Source: Eimeria necatrix
Lineage: Eukaryota > Apicomplexa > Conoidasida > Eucoccidiorida > Eimeriidae
NCBI RefSeq assembly: GCF_000499385.1
Contig: NW_013655303.1
Span: 1-64,000, forward strand
Direction of reading: 5' to 3'
Length of the DNA stretch: 64,000 bases
A program made the position numbers and the translations under genes. This document shows positions 33,183-46,700 of the stretch, one piece after another. Positions within the stretch are counted from its first letter, which is position 1, and the number at the start of each line of letters is the position of its first letter. A model generated the notes under the pieces. That model worked only from the letters and a program-made list of their open reading frames with translations. It made no database searches and had not been told where the DNA came from.

Positions 33183-36100
33183 TCATACTCCTGTTGTAAC
33201 AGCATTGTGAGGCATACCAGCTACGGGTGCTGCGGCTCCTGCCGCTGCTTCCCCTTGCTCGCCAGTTTGCAGCATCAGGGCAGCCCAGTAGGCTGGATCG
33301 AACCTTTGCACGAGGCGCTGCACCTCTTGCCCTGCAGCGTTCACATTGTGGGAACAAAGCGTTTAGCGAACGGTCTTCTGAATGGCCGAATGTAACCACA
33401 TCAAGATGCTTCATGAAAACAGCTTAGCAGCTGCAGACATGTGAAGGGGCACTGGTTGCAGCGGCAACATTGTGGTGCCTCTGAGCTAATTTCATGTCAA
33501 TAGCTCAGTCGTCCAACGGCTCACGATAAGTTCTGTATTGGCTGACCTGGTGGAGTGAGCACGCAGAGCTCCTGCGTAAGCTTCTGCTTAGGGTTAGAAG
33601 CCGAGCGCAGGGCGTTGACGAGCGACAGGCCGTTGGTAGGCAGCGAAAGGTTCCAATGCGAAAGCATACGGTCGAATGTGGTCCCCGGCGAACTAATTTG
33701 TCGGATGAACTCAGCGTAGCGCAGAGCAGCACACAAAGCCGCCACAGATCTATCGGATTTCAACTTCTTGTGAGCTTCCTTAGCCCAAGCTGCCAGCCCC
33801 ATATCCTGAGACAACCAATTCCTCAGTCCCCCAGCCAACGAGGTCGGGGGCACCCGCCGGCCTGCAACCTTTACCGAGGCTCCAAAAATCGAAGACAGTT
33901 CGGCCGCTGCAGCAGGACACGCGGAACAAGCGCACAGTGCAATAGTTCAGCAATGGATACACTCGTAAGGTGAACAGCTATGGACAGAGCAGCGAATAGT
34001 GACAGCCGCGGCGTGACGCAAATGCATAGCGAAAAACGCGTACCAATCTTTGAGCACTCTTTGTGAAAACCTGAGGACAGATACAGTAACATCATTGACT
34101 AAACCATGACTGAATGCACCACGGAGCTCGTCGCTCTGTTTGACCAGAAGTAAAGTTGAATAAGTTGGACTCTATACCCTAAGCCATAAGCCATTGTTTG
34201 TGTACGGTGTATCCCCTTGAGTTTATGTGTTTGGCTTACGCATCTTTTTAGCTGCTGCTCTTGAAAGCCCGCCAAGTGCCAGCAAGAATGGGGAGCTTAT
34301 ATCTGGGTTCCTACGGAGAATTATGCACTTAGCGTTCTGCAAGGACCTTCCCAAGACCTCGCCTGCGGCGCAGACCTCTACAGCTGTTGCTTCTTTCTCA
34401 GCTGCTTGTAGCAACGGCTGAGCACCTCCAAGCAGCCGGTGGGATATGGCTGCCGCCTGCAGGTTTAGCTGCACGCTCTTTGTTAGGAGTGAAGCCGCTG
34501 CAAATCAAAAGATCGAAGGCAACTTAAGTCAAGTAGTTGTCTCTCTACGTTTTAAGAAACGCTGGCACGAGGAAGTTAACAAATCCTAACGAGTCAAGCA
34601 TATACTCACGTGTTGCGGAGGCCAGTGGGGCGCCGCCGTCGATCTCATTCGCTGAATTTCGAGAACAGCATTGAACAGGCAAAAGCTATTGAATAGTTTT
34701 CTGTTCTCTTTTAATTTTACAGACGACCATGCCATAACAGTTAAAAGGCTAAGCATTTCGTTGTCCGTAACAACTTAAATTTGAGCACAATTTGTGGTAC
34801 AATATTTAGAAGCAACTGCGCATGTAGAATCGTGTGCAGCTTATCTAGAACAAACTTTGACGAAATGGCTACTTGTTATTTTCCGTTGTGAGTGGGTCTT
34901 ACCCCATAACGTTTTCTTGTACACAGACGCGCATATATCCTTGCTCATTTCAATAGATGCAGCCAGCCTCTGTTGCTCCTCTCCCGATGCAAGTTGCAGA
35001 GCGGGTATGTGTTTAGCTGCAACAGAGAATATCACACTAGGACAGTAGCATTTCCAGTCGTCGTCGCCGAGCAGCGAAGTTCCCCAAAACCCAATCAGCA
35101 TCCAGCAAAGTTTTCAGTTGGGCAAAAAGGAAAGCAGCAGGTCTTCGCTCACCGCAAGTGACGCATAAAGCCAGACGAAACTGCTGCATCGAAATATCCT
35201 TTTGGTCAATCTGAAGTTCTTTCCGCGTCTCCCGATAGAGCGGTACCGCCATTGCCTCTTCGTGTAGAGTTTTGACATCTTTTATTTCGGCCCCTTGTAT
35301 GTACTTGTTGTAAAGGCGCACAACTTTCAGACATGCTGAAGCAGAACATACGGAAAAATAGGATGCGCAATGTCTAATATGCGAGAACTTGACGAGGCGA
35401 GATTTTATATACGCTGTTGACCTTGCGTTTCTGTTACTCCAAGACACATGGTTAGCATACGAAGAGCCAAAGAAACCAGGAAATAGACGTCCAAGTGGTG
35501 GTTAATGCTAGAGGAACTACCACGTAGTTATCTAGGCCGGGGGTTGGTCAAAAGCGGGAAGACTATTTTACCGTCTTCCTTATGCTCCAGCTTCGGGGCT
35601 TCTTCCGTTTTGGGAGGAATCATGGTAATCATTTCCTCTGGTTCAGTTGCATCTTTATTTTCGTTTTTCTTTATGTCAATTTCTGGTTTCTTTTTCTTTA
35701 TAGATATTTGTTTAGGCGGTATTGGCACTACAGGGGCTTCTGGAATCTCGGGGACTTTCTCCTCAGGTGGAGGCAAAACGATCTCCTCTGGAGCCGTGGG
35801 AGGGGGAGGAGGAAACGGCTTCTCCTCAGGTTCAGGCTTTGGGGGAACTTCAACTTCCTTGGATGGCTCAGGAATTGGAGGCAGCGTAGGGGGTGGGATA
35901 GGCAGTACAACTGGAATCACCTTTCTGGTTGGAGCCTTGCAACGCAGAGCGGGGAAAGCAGGAAGCAGCCACCCGAAAACCGCTGCCGCCAAACTCTCAT
36001 CATCAGTTGCGGGGAAATTGTAAGGGGCAACCGCTGTTGCTGTGATACACACGGAACCAAAAGAAAACAAAGTGATGGTGGCACACGATTTCATGATTTT

Positions 36101-39100
36101 AGCGATGAGTTGGGCTTTGTGCTTGAATGGAAGTTTGTACGGAGCACCAATGAGCGAGAGTGAGATTTGGCAAGAGCTGAAGTAAACTGAAGTTTTAGGA
36201 CTGTTATTATCGCGTACTCGAAATGGATATTGAAATTGCTTGTTCTCCTTCCGACCGCAACGTGCAAGAGCTGTTGCAAGCTCCCAAACATTTTACTGTC
36301 CAGGCTTCGGTAGCAAGCGCTGCTTCTAGCAAGTGGCCTACTGCATCCGAACCTGTCAGCTGAGTGGCTGAAACATTGCCGAGTACATCCTGTATGTAAA
36401 CAAATACTTGCATTGCCTTTGCCCCAGATTGGGACAGCAGAGCAGCAGTACTGCTCGGGACGTACGCTGGATAGCGTATCACCGCATCCGGCGCTCGAGG
36501 GCCAGTCGCTGTGAATGTGAGCATGAGCTGGCTCAGAACAGGCCTAGCATCAGCAGCTGCAAAACAAAATGAAGATGCCCATCCCATTATACATTGGAGG
36601 AAGAAAAACAAACAGCGGGCCTTAAAAATTCGCGTGAAGTGGCGGCTGCAGAAACTGAGTGGGGAGATGAGTTGTAGTGTAATAGTCTTACCAACTGGTG
36701 CGGTCACTTGCCGAGTGATATTTTCTTTCCCGGTGCGTCGTTCTTTGATGAAGTCATTAAACGCTTGTAGGGTATAAAAGACGCTTCCAAGAGAGCCTAA
36801 AAGTTCCGATATAATCTTGGTGTCTTCGGGTTTGCACTGAGAATAAGAAGGGTCTCCTTTCACTGCCATTGCGAATGCCTTGCTTACTCGCACTTGAGTC
36901 TGTGGATAGCCACCGGCGTATTGGAGCGCTAAGGCTGTGGGCGTCTGCAGATCTTGAGGAAGAGGCTCGCGAAGTTTTACAAGCCAATTAATGAAGTTCT
37001 CCAGGGTCGGAAACTTCGCCGTACTTGCGAACATTTCAAACAAGTGCTGAATCATTTCCAGCTTAATGGAGTATCGGCCAAAAGAGTCATACCCATGGTG
37101 GTCCTTTCCGCAGCCAACTGAAGCATGTGTGAGCACAGGCAATGCATTTAGTGTTCAGCAGCTGCAGGTGAAGCGCTTTTACGTTCTATGCAGGACCTAA
37201 GAACAGGCACCTTGACTGTCAAGGCATCAAGCTGCCGGTGGGATGCTTGCTAGTCATGTGGTGTAAAGCTGGCTCACTTGAGTCGAGATGAGAGTACATG
37301 AGAAATACCTGCCGCTGCCAAGCTGACGCGTCTTCTTCTTGGAGTACCAGAAGCTCCCTGCAAGCCGAATGAGCTTTGCCCTGTGTCATCCAGTCTTCCA
37401 AGAAAGTTGCCCACATTTCCTTGTTAATTATTCGCTGGAACTCGGCAGCCGGATCGGCACATTTTCCAAGGGGCTGTGGCCTCCCTTGAGAATCCGTGCA
37501 CTGAGTCTGCAGCCGAGTATCAGCAAGCATCGGGATAGTGCACCGATTTAGGCATTCTGCAGCACAAGGTAAGAGCAGAAAGAAAAACAGGTAATCATGC
37601 ACGGAGTTGTTGCGGTTGTAAGCATCAATGCTCATTCCAGGCATTGCAAAAGAAGCACTCCACAGGTTTGCACTGATGTAAGTCAAGCCTGTACTCGCTT
37701 ACCGTAAGCGATGTCGATGACGTATGATGGTGGTATATCTTTTCGAAAATCAGCGAACTCGCTTTTGAGCCAGGTGCTCACACTCATTCCCGCTGCTTGC
37801 TTTGCCTTCTGGAAAGAGCTGCTAAGACTTATGCGCTTTGCAAATGTTCCTATGGTGCAGAACAAGAAACATAACAAGAATCTTCTTAGGGTCGCACCAA
37901 ATTAGTTGGGAGCATTGTCATTTGCTGAAGCGTTGTCACTGAGGCAGCCAACTGTCATCATCATTGCATACATGCGTATATTGTAGGTGCATCTTGTTGT
38001 GACTGTCAATAAATTTCCCTGGGTACACTGGGGCTGCGTCTGTGACTTCTTCTGACTTACTTAGCACTTCCTTGTTTACTGAACTTGCCAAGGCAACAAC
38101 TTCGCCCGAGACGTTCCCTCCGAATGAGGACTTTTCTTCTTCTGGCTCTTTTTTTCCCACCTTTTCAGCCAAAAATTCTATTATAAAGGAGTGCAGCCCT
38201 TCAGCTGTGCTGAATCGTGTTGCGACATCTTCTGGTCGACTGTCTAAAAGTGACTGGATAAATATGAAGATGTGGCGCGCTTGTGATTTGACGAAGGCTG
38301 TACACAAAATGCACCCAATTATTGCTGGCGGCACATCCGGTGGGCCTTCACTGACAAACTCAGCTACACTTATTTAAATAATTTCTGCACAATGGAATAG
38401 GAGAAGCCACTTTTTTCAGGCATGCTTCGCGTGCATTAAAAAAAGCTTACTTGATTCAACTGCTCTGGAAGATAGCCCTGTTTTGTTCGCGGTGCTGGTG
38501 TACGCGCGTCGCAGCGATTCATTCCCAATAACTTCGTTTAAGTGGCCCCTCAACCTCTGCATGATCATGAAAGTCTTCAGTTCGCCTCCGCCTCCTGAAG
38601 ATGGAGCTTGACGAGCTGAACGACAAAAGTGCACGCGCAAACTCTAAGTAGAAAGTCTTGGTGGAATATAAGTCTTGCTGAGTGACGTGACACGGGCATG
38701 CGGTTACAGGTGAAGTAGTATAGACGGGATACTTACATGCCTCGCTGGTGGACGAAACTATTTTTTCATGAATGGTGGGGCCGTAAAGGGAAAGGTCTCC
38801 GTCTTCAAGGAAAGTGACCCCCATGGGAAGTAAGTTGTCTTGTAGTGTGCGGCCAAACTGCCGCAAAGCGTCCTCCAAAGGAAGAGCAATACGACCTCTG
38901 TCGACTTTCAGATCAAGGGCGCCATTAGAAACTCCTGCTGCTTGACGTAGAGTCTGCACAAGCTTTGTGGCTGAAACGGTGAAATTTCTCAAAGCTTCTG
39001 AAAAATCAGGTCCTTTGGGCAGCAGATCAGGCTTCTCTGCGAAGTATGCAAGGGCATTCAGGTGCTGTTTGAGCAGTGCCCTTTGGGCCTTCCAACCAAT

Positions 39101-41635
39101 ATTTTCAAGGCTGTTGGAGACGCAGGCCAAGTATGAACTGCTGGGGGCTGCTAAATGTCCTTCTTTTCCGCATGCGGTGCCTATCATTTTTGAAGCTCCA
39201 CGGATGAGTGCTAAACCAACTGTAGAAACACAAACACACCATTAATTTACCGGTTCTTCGCATATTTATCTTAATTAACGCATTAAAGTCTGCAATTCAA
39301 ATTCTTCAGAAACATATGGCTTATCTTTTTGAGGTCTCCGAAGGCTAACGTTTCCACTAAAGAGTCGCAGACAGCTGCCTAGCTCGTTTCAGTCTGGATG
39401 TTGGTGACAACGTGTGAATGAGTGGGAAAATCGTACGCGCTGATCCGGTTTGGCGCAGTTTCTCGTACTCCGACTGGAGGGATTCCGGTAGCTGAACGCC
39501 GCTTAGCGCGAAAAGCAATGGTGCATTCTCTAGGGCGACGGAGGCAAACAACACTGGGCCTGATGTAATCAAACAAAGACATTCACTTGGCAGAAATGAC
39601 CCGACTAAACTGAGTTCTCTGAGTGGAAGGCAGGCCAGGCATAATTCAGCAACTCACTGGAGCTTATTGCTTCGAGACTCCCAAGAGCTTGCAAGTGAGC
39701 ATCAAGTGATTCCATTACTTCCGCTGAACAAGCTGCGACAGAGACAGCTACGGCCTGCTGTAGAGAAGAAAGAGAGCTAGCTTCTGGTACCTCTCCTAAG
39801 GCAGGAGTTCCTTGGGAGGCAACCAGTCTCCGACCTCGCAGGGTTGAATCGAGAACTAGCAGAGAAGCTGACAAGGAAAAATGCGACAAGTTGGAAAGCA
39901 TTTGTTAAGAAGGCGCGCACAGCAGCTCGATAAGTCAAGAAAAATGTCACTTTCGGATGTTAAACTATGCAGCACTGTCTGTAGAACCCATTTTAACGGA
40001 CTTGCAAAGACCTGGGCAGCTACGCTATCCTTCTTGGTAGGGGCAACGCGAAAAAAGTACTCCAACACCGAGGAACTCTTCACCCTTTCAGACTCAACAC
40101 AAGCTTCAACGGTTTTTCGAAATCCTTGTTCGCCGATCCCGAAGCAAGCACTTCTGGCGACACAGTCGACCAGCTGCAAGATTCCTTTGGGTGAGCCTTC
40201 CGTGAGTCTCTCCTTTCCTTCTGTTTTAGCGCCTTCGACACCTTGGGGCTCGTAGAAGAGGCCTGATAAACGCGAACGACGATGACAGTTGCATGAAGTC
40301 GGCCACTTATGGCGAACCCTCAATAAATAGCCACATCTGTTCCTAACTTAGCAGACTACACCCACTTGCTCAAAAGTTGAGCATGTAGACTCAGTCTGCC
40401 AAATTTCGTTCACTGAGAACAAATCTGGTGCAATTTTGGCTAGCTCACGCTGGGCAAGGCGGAAAGCTGATGCGAGCTTAAAAGCTCGGCCAAATCGGGA
40501 CCACTGAAGTTGCTGAAAGCCCTTTTGCATCTCTATTTGAAGTTGGATGCCTTCCATGAAAAGGCTCTCCGTTTTTTCGTCTGTTGTTGACAACGAAGTT
40601 TCCTCAAGCGTAAGGCTCCGTACCTGTTCTGGGCCCAAGCCGGTACCTCTTTGTGAAGCCAGCCTTGCGGCGGCATCATGTCCAACGTGCCGTATTGCAG
40701 CAGCTAAACGCATCGAGCAAAGGGAGCAGAGCTGAGTGTCTCCATATTCATAAAAATGAGGCAAGTTAATGGAAGAGATCTGAACAATAGCACGATAGAC
40801 TGAGCCATTCTGGTTAGTGTATATGAAGATTAAACGTTTAGAAACGCACCACATATAGAGGCCTCAAGGGCTTGTATGGGGGTTCGCTCCTCTTCGGCTA
40901 ATGGAATACTGAGTGCAGTCAAGGCACAGGAGAAAGTGCGGTTAGCGGGACAAACGACTCTGCTTGTCACTCCAAAGATTCCATGAATCCCTCTCAATGC
41001 ATTTTCTTCAATTGGAAAACACGCTGCAGAAGCACCAGACGCAAACAAGCAGGGTCCATGAGCAGAGGCCATTGGCCATTTTCCAAAATCACAAACTTCC
41101 GTGGGCAAAGGCAAGACTTCCAAGGAGTGGAGAATTAACTTACACGTCAGCTGCCATGACAAAAGATCACGAAATTCGTCTGTGACTTCTTCCCCTGAAT
41201 CGCGTAGTCGGCGAATTGTTGTTTCAACCAACTCTTGAGCCTTGGACCCCGATAACTCCACGGGCTCCCCATTATGAGTTATTTGAGTCCATAAGGACGT
41301 CAAAGCCTCGTTAAGCTTTGAAATTACTAAACAAACAATCAAAACAGAAGGCACATCGCAACGCAAATGGGTTCAGAATCTCCAGCGGCCATTTCCAGTC
41401 AGCTTCACTTCAGAGCTGTATGCAACTCTCAACTTGTCTTACATGGAGCCCTCAGTGAAAACCTTGTTCCAACTTCAACTGTGCTATCTTCAGTGGCAAC
41501 TGACGAAAGAGAAGAAGTTAAAGAGGCAAAGAAGGCCATCAAAAGGAACGCAAGTCGAGCGACCGTGAAGAGACCGCGGGACCAGGAGAGGCCGTCAGCC
41601 CTCTGGGGGCCTACTGAATGTCTCGATCTATTCAT
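33183..41635 (-). CDS. Large secreted alpha-helical protein, 22 exons, possibly rhoptry neck protein (RON5-like)
   Basis: Minus exons run from ATG 41635 to stop 33183: 41635-41443, 41326-41144, 41023-40850, 40703-40362, 40262-39921, 39867-39658, 39559-39437, 39219-38737, 38615-38451, 38297-38061, 37849-37703, 37556-37278, 37117-36692, 36556-36218, 36039-35572, 35335-35153, 35016-34903, 34651-34610, 34497-34315, 34070-34044, 33906-33547 and 33331-33183. Every intron is phase 1 and the total is 1722 aa. Residues about 29-45 (ARLAFLLMAFFASLTSS) form a signal peptide core, so it enters the secretory pathway. Most of the chain is amphipathic helix with scattered Cys; residues 1215-1371 include a Pro/Glu-rich stretch. 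No clear membrane span is seen after the signal. Size, signal and lack of domains suit coccidian RON5, part of the moving junction, but I cannot confirm this. Alternatives: two genes split near 36100-36210, or another secreted family. Confidence 0.65.
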
Positions 41636-42578
41636 TTTTATGAAGAAAATCCAATTTAAAAGCCTACTTTCCCAAAATATAAAAAAGATCCATGGTGTGA
41701 GACTTGGTGTGCAACAGCCGACTGCGTCGAGCACCCACCCAGTGGGGCCCGCGCCTTGAACAAGCTGCAAACCCATGAGTCGGCTGTTTCTGAAGCCATT
41801 CATCCTTCGTGTGGCTAGCAAAAGGCTACATTTTGTATCTTTGAAGGCACTCATATCAGCGGTTTACGTAGGATTCAATCGTTCCACTCTATTTAAGTTA
41901 TTCTGGCTCCCGAAGTGACCTGGCGGCCATCTCGGCCTCCTGCCTGTGGTTAGCTGGCGACCAAATAGATACCACTCACACTATACATGTCCTGCGACTA
42001 AGTATGCCAGAAGGCTCCAAAACAGCCCAACTAGAGATGTTTAAACGGCTTAGTGAATGGCAGTGATATAACTGTCACCGTTTTTGCCGGAGCGTTCCGC
42101 CCTTTGCCGCTATGGTTATCATGCCCATTGTACGCCAAGCCAGGGAATGAAACGCACAAGTCGAAAGGTCTACTTGTTTTCGTTTATCGAATTCAAAAGT
42201 GACTTCCGAGCTGGCGACGACGTCGCGTGAGAGGTGGCCTTAGTAACTGTACATCTAGTCGTGCAATGTGCATGCTGGCTGGACACGCCAAGGCAAACCT
42301 CGCAAGGGATAGTGATAGCTCACACAGCTTATCTACTCAGTTTAGAGGTAGAACGTAAAGCACTGAAGTGGCTTGACTGCAGTCAACTTGGGAGAAGGGC
42401 TTAAGTCCACACCTTTTACGGCTGATCTTCGAAGTCTCATAAAGGGCGCTTCGTTGTCTTGTCTCCGTGTTCTCAGCTCTGCGGTGGTGGCAACAAGCTG
42501 CGGAAAAAAATACATAGCAGTGCTTCCTCTTTCAGTTCCATATTCGTAGCTGTCCTTCGCACTATCGGTTGTACAAAA

Positions 42579-43770
42579 ATGGACACTGTGGACGAGCCAT
42601 CGCAGCACCTTCGCTCTCAGGTCCTTCTATTGAAACGGGAACACTTTGCAATCAAGCTCCCGCCTAGTGACTGTTTACACTTCAAAGTATCCCTGCTGGG
42701 CGCTAGTCCCAAGGCAACAATGTCACTGTTTTCTAGGCTGCTAAGGGGAAATGCCCCTTCGAGCGCTGAGCTGCGAGACCCTGTTGGCGTTGATTGGGGG
42801 CTCCGTCGCCTTCAGCACAAGTGAGCTTTACCTTGTCTCACCAGCAGCAGCAACTAATATCGTCTTTGGCCTCTACCAGAGAGAATGCCGCCGCAGACAG
42901 TCTCGATGTCTATTCTTTTGAGATTCTGTCGATGTGTCATAGTGGTTCAGAAGCCCGCATGACACTGTGGGCACTAAGCAGTGCTGAAGAATTCTCAGAG
43001 CTGAGGGCGGAGCTCTGCTCACAGAGCAACGCGCTGCTCCTTGTCCTCGACGTAGAGAGTAATAACACGTCTGATCAGCTACAGCAGCTCCAGAGAATGC
43101 TCCACTGTGCGCAAGCCCAGATAAGACCAAATCGTCAGCCTGCTTTGTTTCTTGTTGCGGCAGTGAGTGCAACACTTGCAACGGCGCATAATGCTCTTTG
43201 CTAACCGCAAAACTCCTACCTTCCTTGCTGAGCCCTGAGTAGTAGAGTTAGTCTCTAAGCTCGCACGTCTGGGACGATAAACAAGCCTGCTGCCAGCAAC
43301 TTCTGTAGAATCAGCAAAGGTAGAAATCTCATTAGCTGCACTGGCTGTACGTACTAGTGCGATTTGCCCCTCAGGGTGGTGACTGGTCTCTGTGGGCTAA
43401 AGCTGCGGCAGAATGCCGGCGGTTTGCAGCTGTTCACCGCTGTCGCTTTCTCGAAGTGCAGCCATTCAATACTGCTGGGACAGAGTCCGTGTTGCATCTA
43501 TTAACTTCAAATACTCCGCATAATGTTGATGATGTGCGCTCGACCAGCCAAACAGGAAAGCGTGAACCCTCCAACACCCTTGATCTACTAACGGTATGTT
43601 AGTGCCTGCAATCATACTGGGAGCGTTCGACCCCATCAAAGCTTGGAGCCCCACGCTCTACCTCTCGGGAAAACTTATACTATGTGCTTACCTAGCCCAC
43701 CCTTTTTTGTCGGTATCTTATTTTTGCATGCACGTAGGAACCCTCAAAAGCTGCAGGATGGCGGGGCTGA
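42579..43770 (+). CDS. Degenerate P-loop GTPase-like protein, dynein light-intermediate-chain-like, 4 exons
   Basis: Exons 42579-42820, 42880-43162, 43375-43593 and 43738-43770 give about 258 aa; the phases join as 2, 0 and 0. The order of elements follows a Ras-like fold: strand 1 and loop FKVSLLGASPKATMSLF, switch-like VDWGLRR, SFEILSMCHSGSEARMTLWAL, strand NALLLVLDVES, strand ALFLVAA and CRFLEVQPFNTAGTESVLHLL. The P-loop lacks the expected GKS/T, so nucleotide binding is doubtful. Dynein light intermediate chains share such degenerate folds and a similar order, hence the tentative name; a divergent Rab-like protein is also possible. The last exon (10 residues) is the weakest part. The gene is head to head with the giant minus-strand gene, 0.95 kb apart. 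Confidence 0.5.
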
Positions 43771-46700
43771 TGTCTATTTCAAGTGCTAATCGCTTAATAT
43801 GGCAAATCGATGAGGTGGTATGCGGCAGGCTTCGATGCCGCAGGAAACCTTGTCATGTGGGGACCCCACCAGAGCTCAGATTCTTCATACAGTCTCAACC
43901 CCTTCGCAGCTGCACTTCTCTCAGGTTGCTTCAGATATGAGCACACGAAAACAGTTTTGCCGTACAACCTGCAATATTGTGCGGGTGAGCATGCTGTAGC
44001 ATTTGCATATTCAACTTCACTCATGCATCTGATGCACTTGCGAGTGGGCCTTTTGTTGCTCGAGACAAAAAACCGTCTTCGCACGTTGAAGTGCCTCTGT
44101 AATGTATCTGCTGCTCTCTGCAGCTCTTCTAGAGTCTACTGCACTAATGGTGCATGCATCAGTGAACACCTGAACAGTGAACACCTGAATAGTGTTGCGC
44201 TGCCCTTGTTAGGTTTGCTCAAACTAATGTTCCGATAAGACTGGACATGCACAATAAGGTCTCACGATTGTGGGCTTGTTCACCTCTGCGTGCTGCTATT
44301 AGGCGCTTGGCCCTGTTGACTGGCTTGCCAATACTTCAAGTAGTTCACTAGTGTGCTGAGCGCATCTGACTAATCCGCAGGGGCGGCATTTTGTTCAATC
44401 TAGAAACCTAATTTCAGAAACTCGGGAAGTTTGCAAACACAAAAGCTTGCAGTAGCGGTTCTGGCTTAATATCAATTAGTTCCGTAGAATACGAGCATCT
44501 CTCGGTATTTTTGAAACAGGGGGAATCGACTGTGAACGGAACAAAGTGCGCTTCGAAGCTTTAATGATTTGAGTAAACATTTTTAAGAAACCATGCTGCC
44601 TTCAGAAATGTACGACATAGGTCTGATTATTATGAAGGAAGCAGCAGTTAAAGCGAGTATAACATGGAGATAATGCTTTGCGCATGTAGGTCCTAGCTTG
44701 ACCCATGCTTCGGAATTAAGGCGTTATGTACAAGAGCATGTGTTTGCAATTTCAAGTCCCCGAGGGCTTTTACAGTGTATTTATTGCTGATGGTTGCGCT
44801 GAGACCTGGAAAGCTCTTGCATTTCTTGCAATACCCTTACATTAGAGGGATACTTCTGAACACAGAATTTGTAGTCAGCTGACGTTTTCGATATATGCAT
44901 AGAGTTCATCTGCTGACAGTTCACCGTGAGCCGAAGGCAGAATTCTGACCGTTTTCCACGCAAACTGTCCTCAGCTACAGGCGTGGCGCCTTAGGGATGT
45001 TTTAATGTGGCCCCTAATTCGTTCGATCATACTGTGGCGTTACTATCCAATTATATATGCGGAAGTCGGCAGGTCCGGTGCAGCTTGATGTTCCTCAAAT
45101 CCTTAGCGACATTGAGCAAGTCTTCTCCTGCTCAGAAACCGTCCTTGCAAGTATAGCTTGCATGGGTGTAAATTCATAAAGGCCTAAACAAAAGCATGCA
45201 GACCATGCTCACGACTGCGGATGATATAAGCCCAAGTGCACAAAAAAAAATTAGTGCATGAAACAGAAGAAACAAACGAACACTCAAAGGATGCTAGAAC
45301 GCCCCCGAAAAAATGTTCTGCGGATTCCCCAACTTAAAGTTTGTCACTAGGCGCGACTCCTGGAGGCGTTGCCAACCATCCAAGGCCTGAATTATGCCCT
45401 GAATGATCCTTTGCGCGTGACAAAAATGCAAAAGAAAATGTTGGAGACCCATTTGAACCACAAAGACCTCGGCCAAAGGCCGCGTTAACGCCAGGCTTTT
45501 CGGTTGTTGCGTCTACAGAGGTGATAGCGCCTCAACAACGGACAGTGCGCAAATAGAAGCACGCGGTGTCACACCAAAAGACTGAGTGGAAACTGAAGAG
45601 CCGATATGAAATAAAGGGCTTCTTTTGGCCGTCAGGAAAACGTTCAACTTCCACGACAAACCCGTGCCATGGCACCTCCGTGGCATCTACAATTGTTAAC
45701 TGCCAGAAAGTCTCGGGAAGGAAATGTATGGAATCAGTGACATACGGTGGAAATAAAGGAAATTTATGGTAGCAGTGACATACGGTGATAGTGCAGCCGC
45801 ATCCCCTGCACAAGGGTGGATGCCGTTCTGCCTCTCCAACAGCCTTACAGCTTGCCTTCAGGAATATCATCCTACACCCCTCCCCTCCATATTGAGTAAT
45901 GATAAAAGGTTTTCTATGCCGCTTGCTCTATTTCTGTATATTTTCGCCGCCGCGAGTGGCATGCCTCTAACGGCCTGCTATGTTTGCTCCGCCCTTTGGC
46001 TGATGTGGAGCTATCATTGAGAGGTCTTTGATTTGGGGTGCTACTTTTCTCTCGCAGTCACAAAATGATCATTGAATGCAGCTCACTGAATTACCAGAGG
46101 CGCGTATGCTTTCTGTATAGCCAAAACGGAGCCAGTTTTGGACTCTGAAAGTAACACAGCATCACCTGCATCGGTGAACAACTCCCTATGAACGGTCGTA
46201 GAAGACGGCTAGATCTTTACTTCAGGTGAGTCATACATTTAGGAAGCCCTCTGCAACGATGTTCCCTTTTTGTAACCTCGGACAAACGACGGTGAGCCGC
46301 TCAGGTTGAAAATTTGCTGCTGTTCTCCTCCTGTCCGCAAGGCTCTCAGATGCCGCGGCTCATGCATATTAAATATCGCCGGAGGGATGATTCCCCGCAT
46401 GAATTCGCTGCAAACTTCGCAGCAATTGCAATGTAGAGGTGACGTAGGGCCCACGGTACCAGAGTACTTCTGGAAGAAAAGGACACTACACAAATCTGAC
46501 AAACAGTTGGAGCAGGCCTACTTATGGGTGGTCTCACATCTATGTTTCGGGACTTGTACTGTGTGAGTTTCTTGCCACGTGATCGATGCAGGTATTGCAC
46601 CTGCAAAATGTGGGACGTCACCGGGACTTTTCGCCATAAGCACCCTACAGCCTAACAGGGGGAAGATGTATGCAGACCAGGCAACGCACGATAATTAAGG

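Noticed and set aside
35505..36163. Gly/Ser-rich and aromatic plus-strand frames
   Set aside because: Antisense shadow of the Pro/Glu-rich exon of the minus-strand giant gene.
33183..41635. Tandem SAG-type surface antigen genes
   Set aside because: Exons join into one phase-1 chain with a single clear signal peptide, and no GPI-anchor tail or SAG-type Cys pattern is seen.
33183..41635. RON2 identity for the giant gene
   Set aside because: No membrane spans or C-terminal Cys loop as expected for RON2; RON5-like remains possible but unproven.
43810..44238. 142-codon plus-strand frame
   Set aside because: No motif, no supporting splice sites, unlike the exons just upstream.
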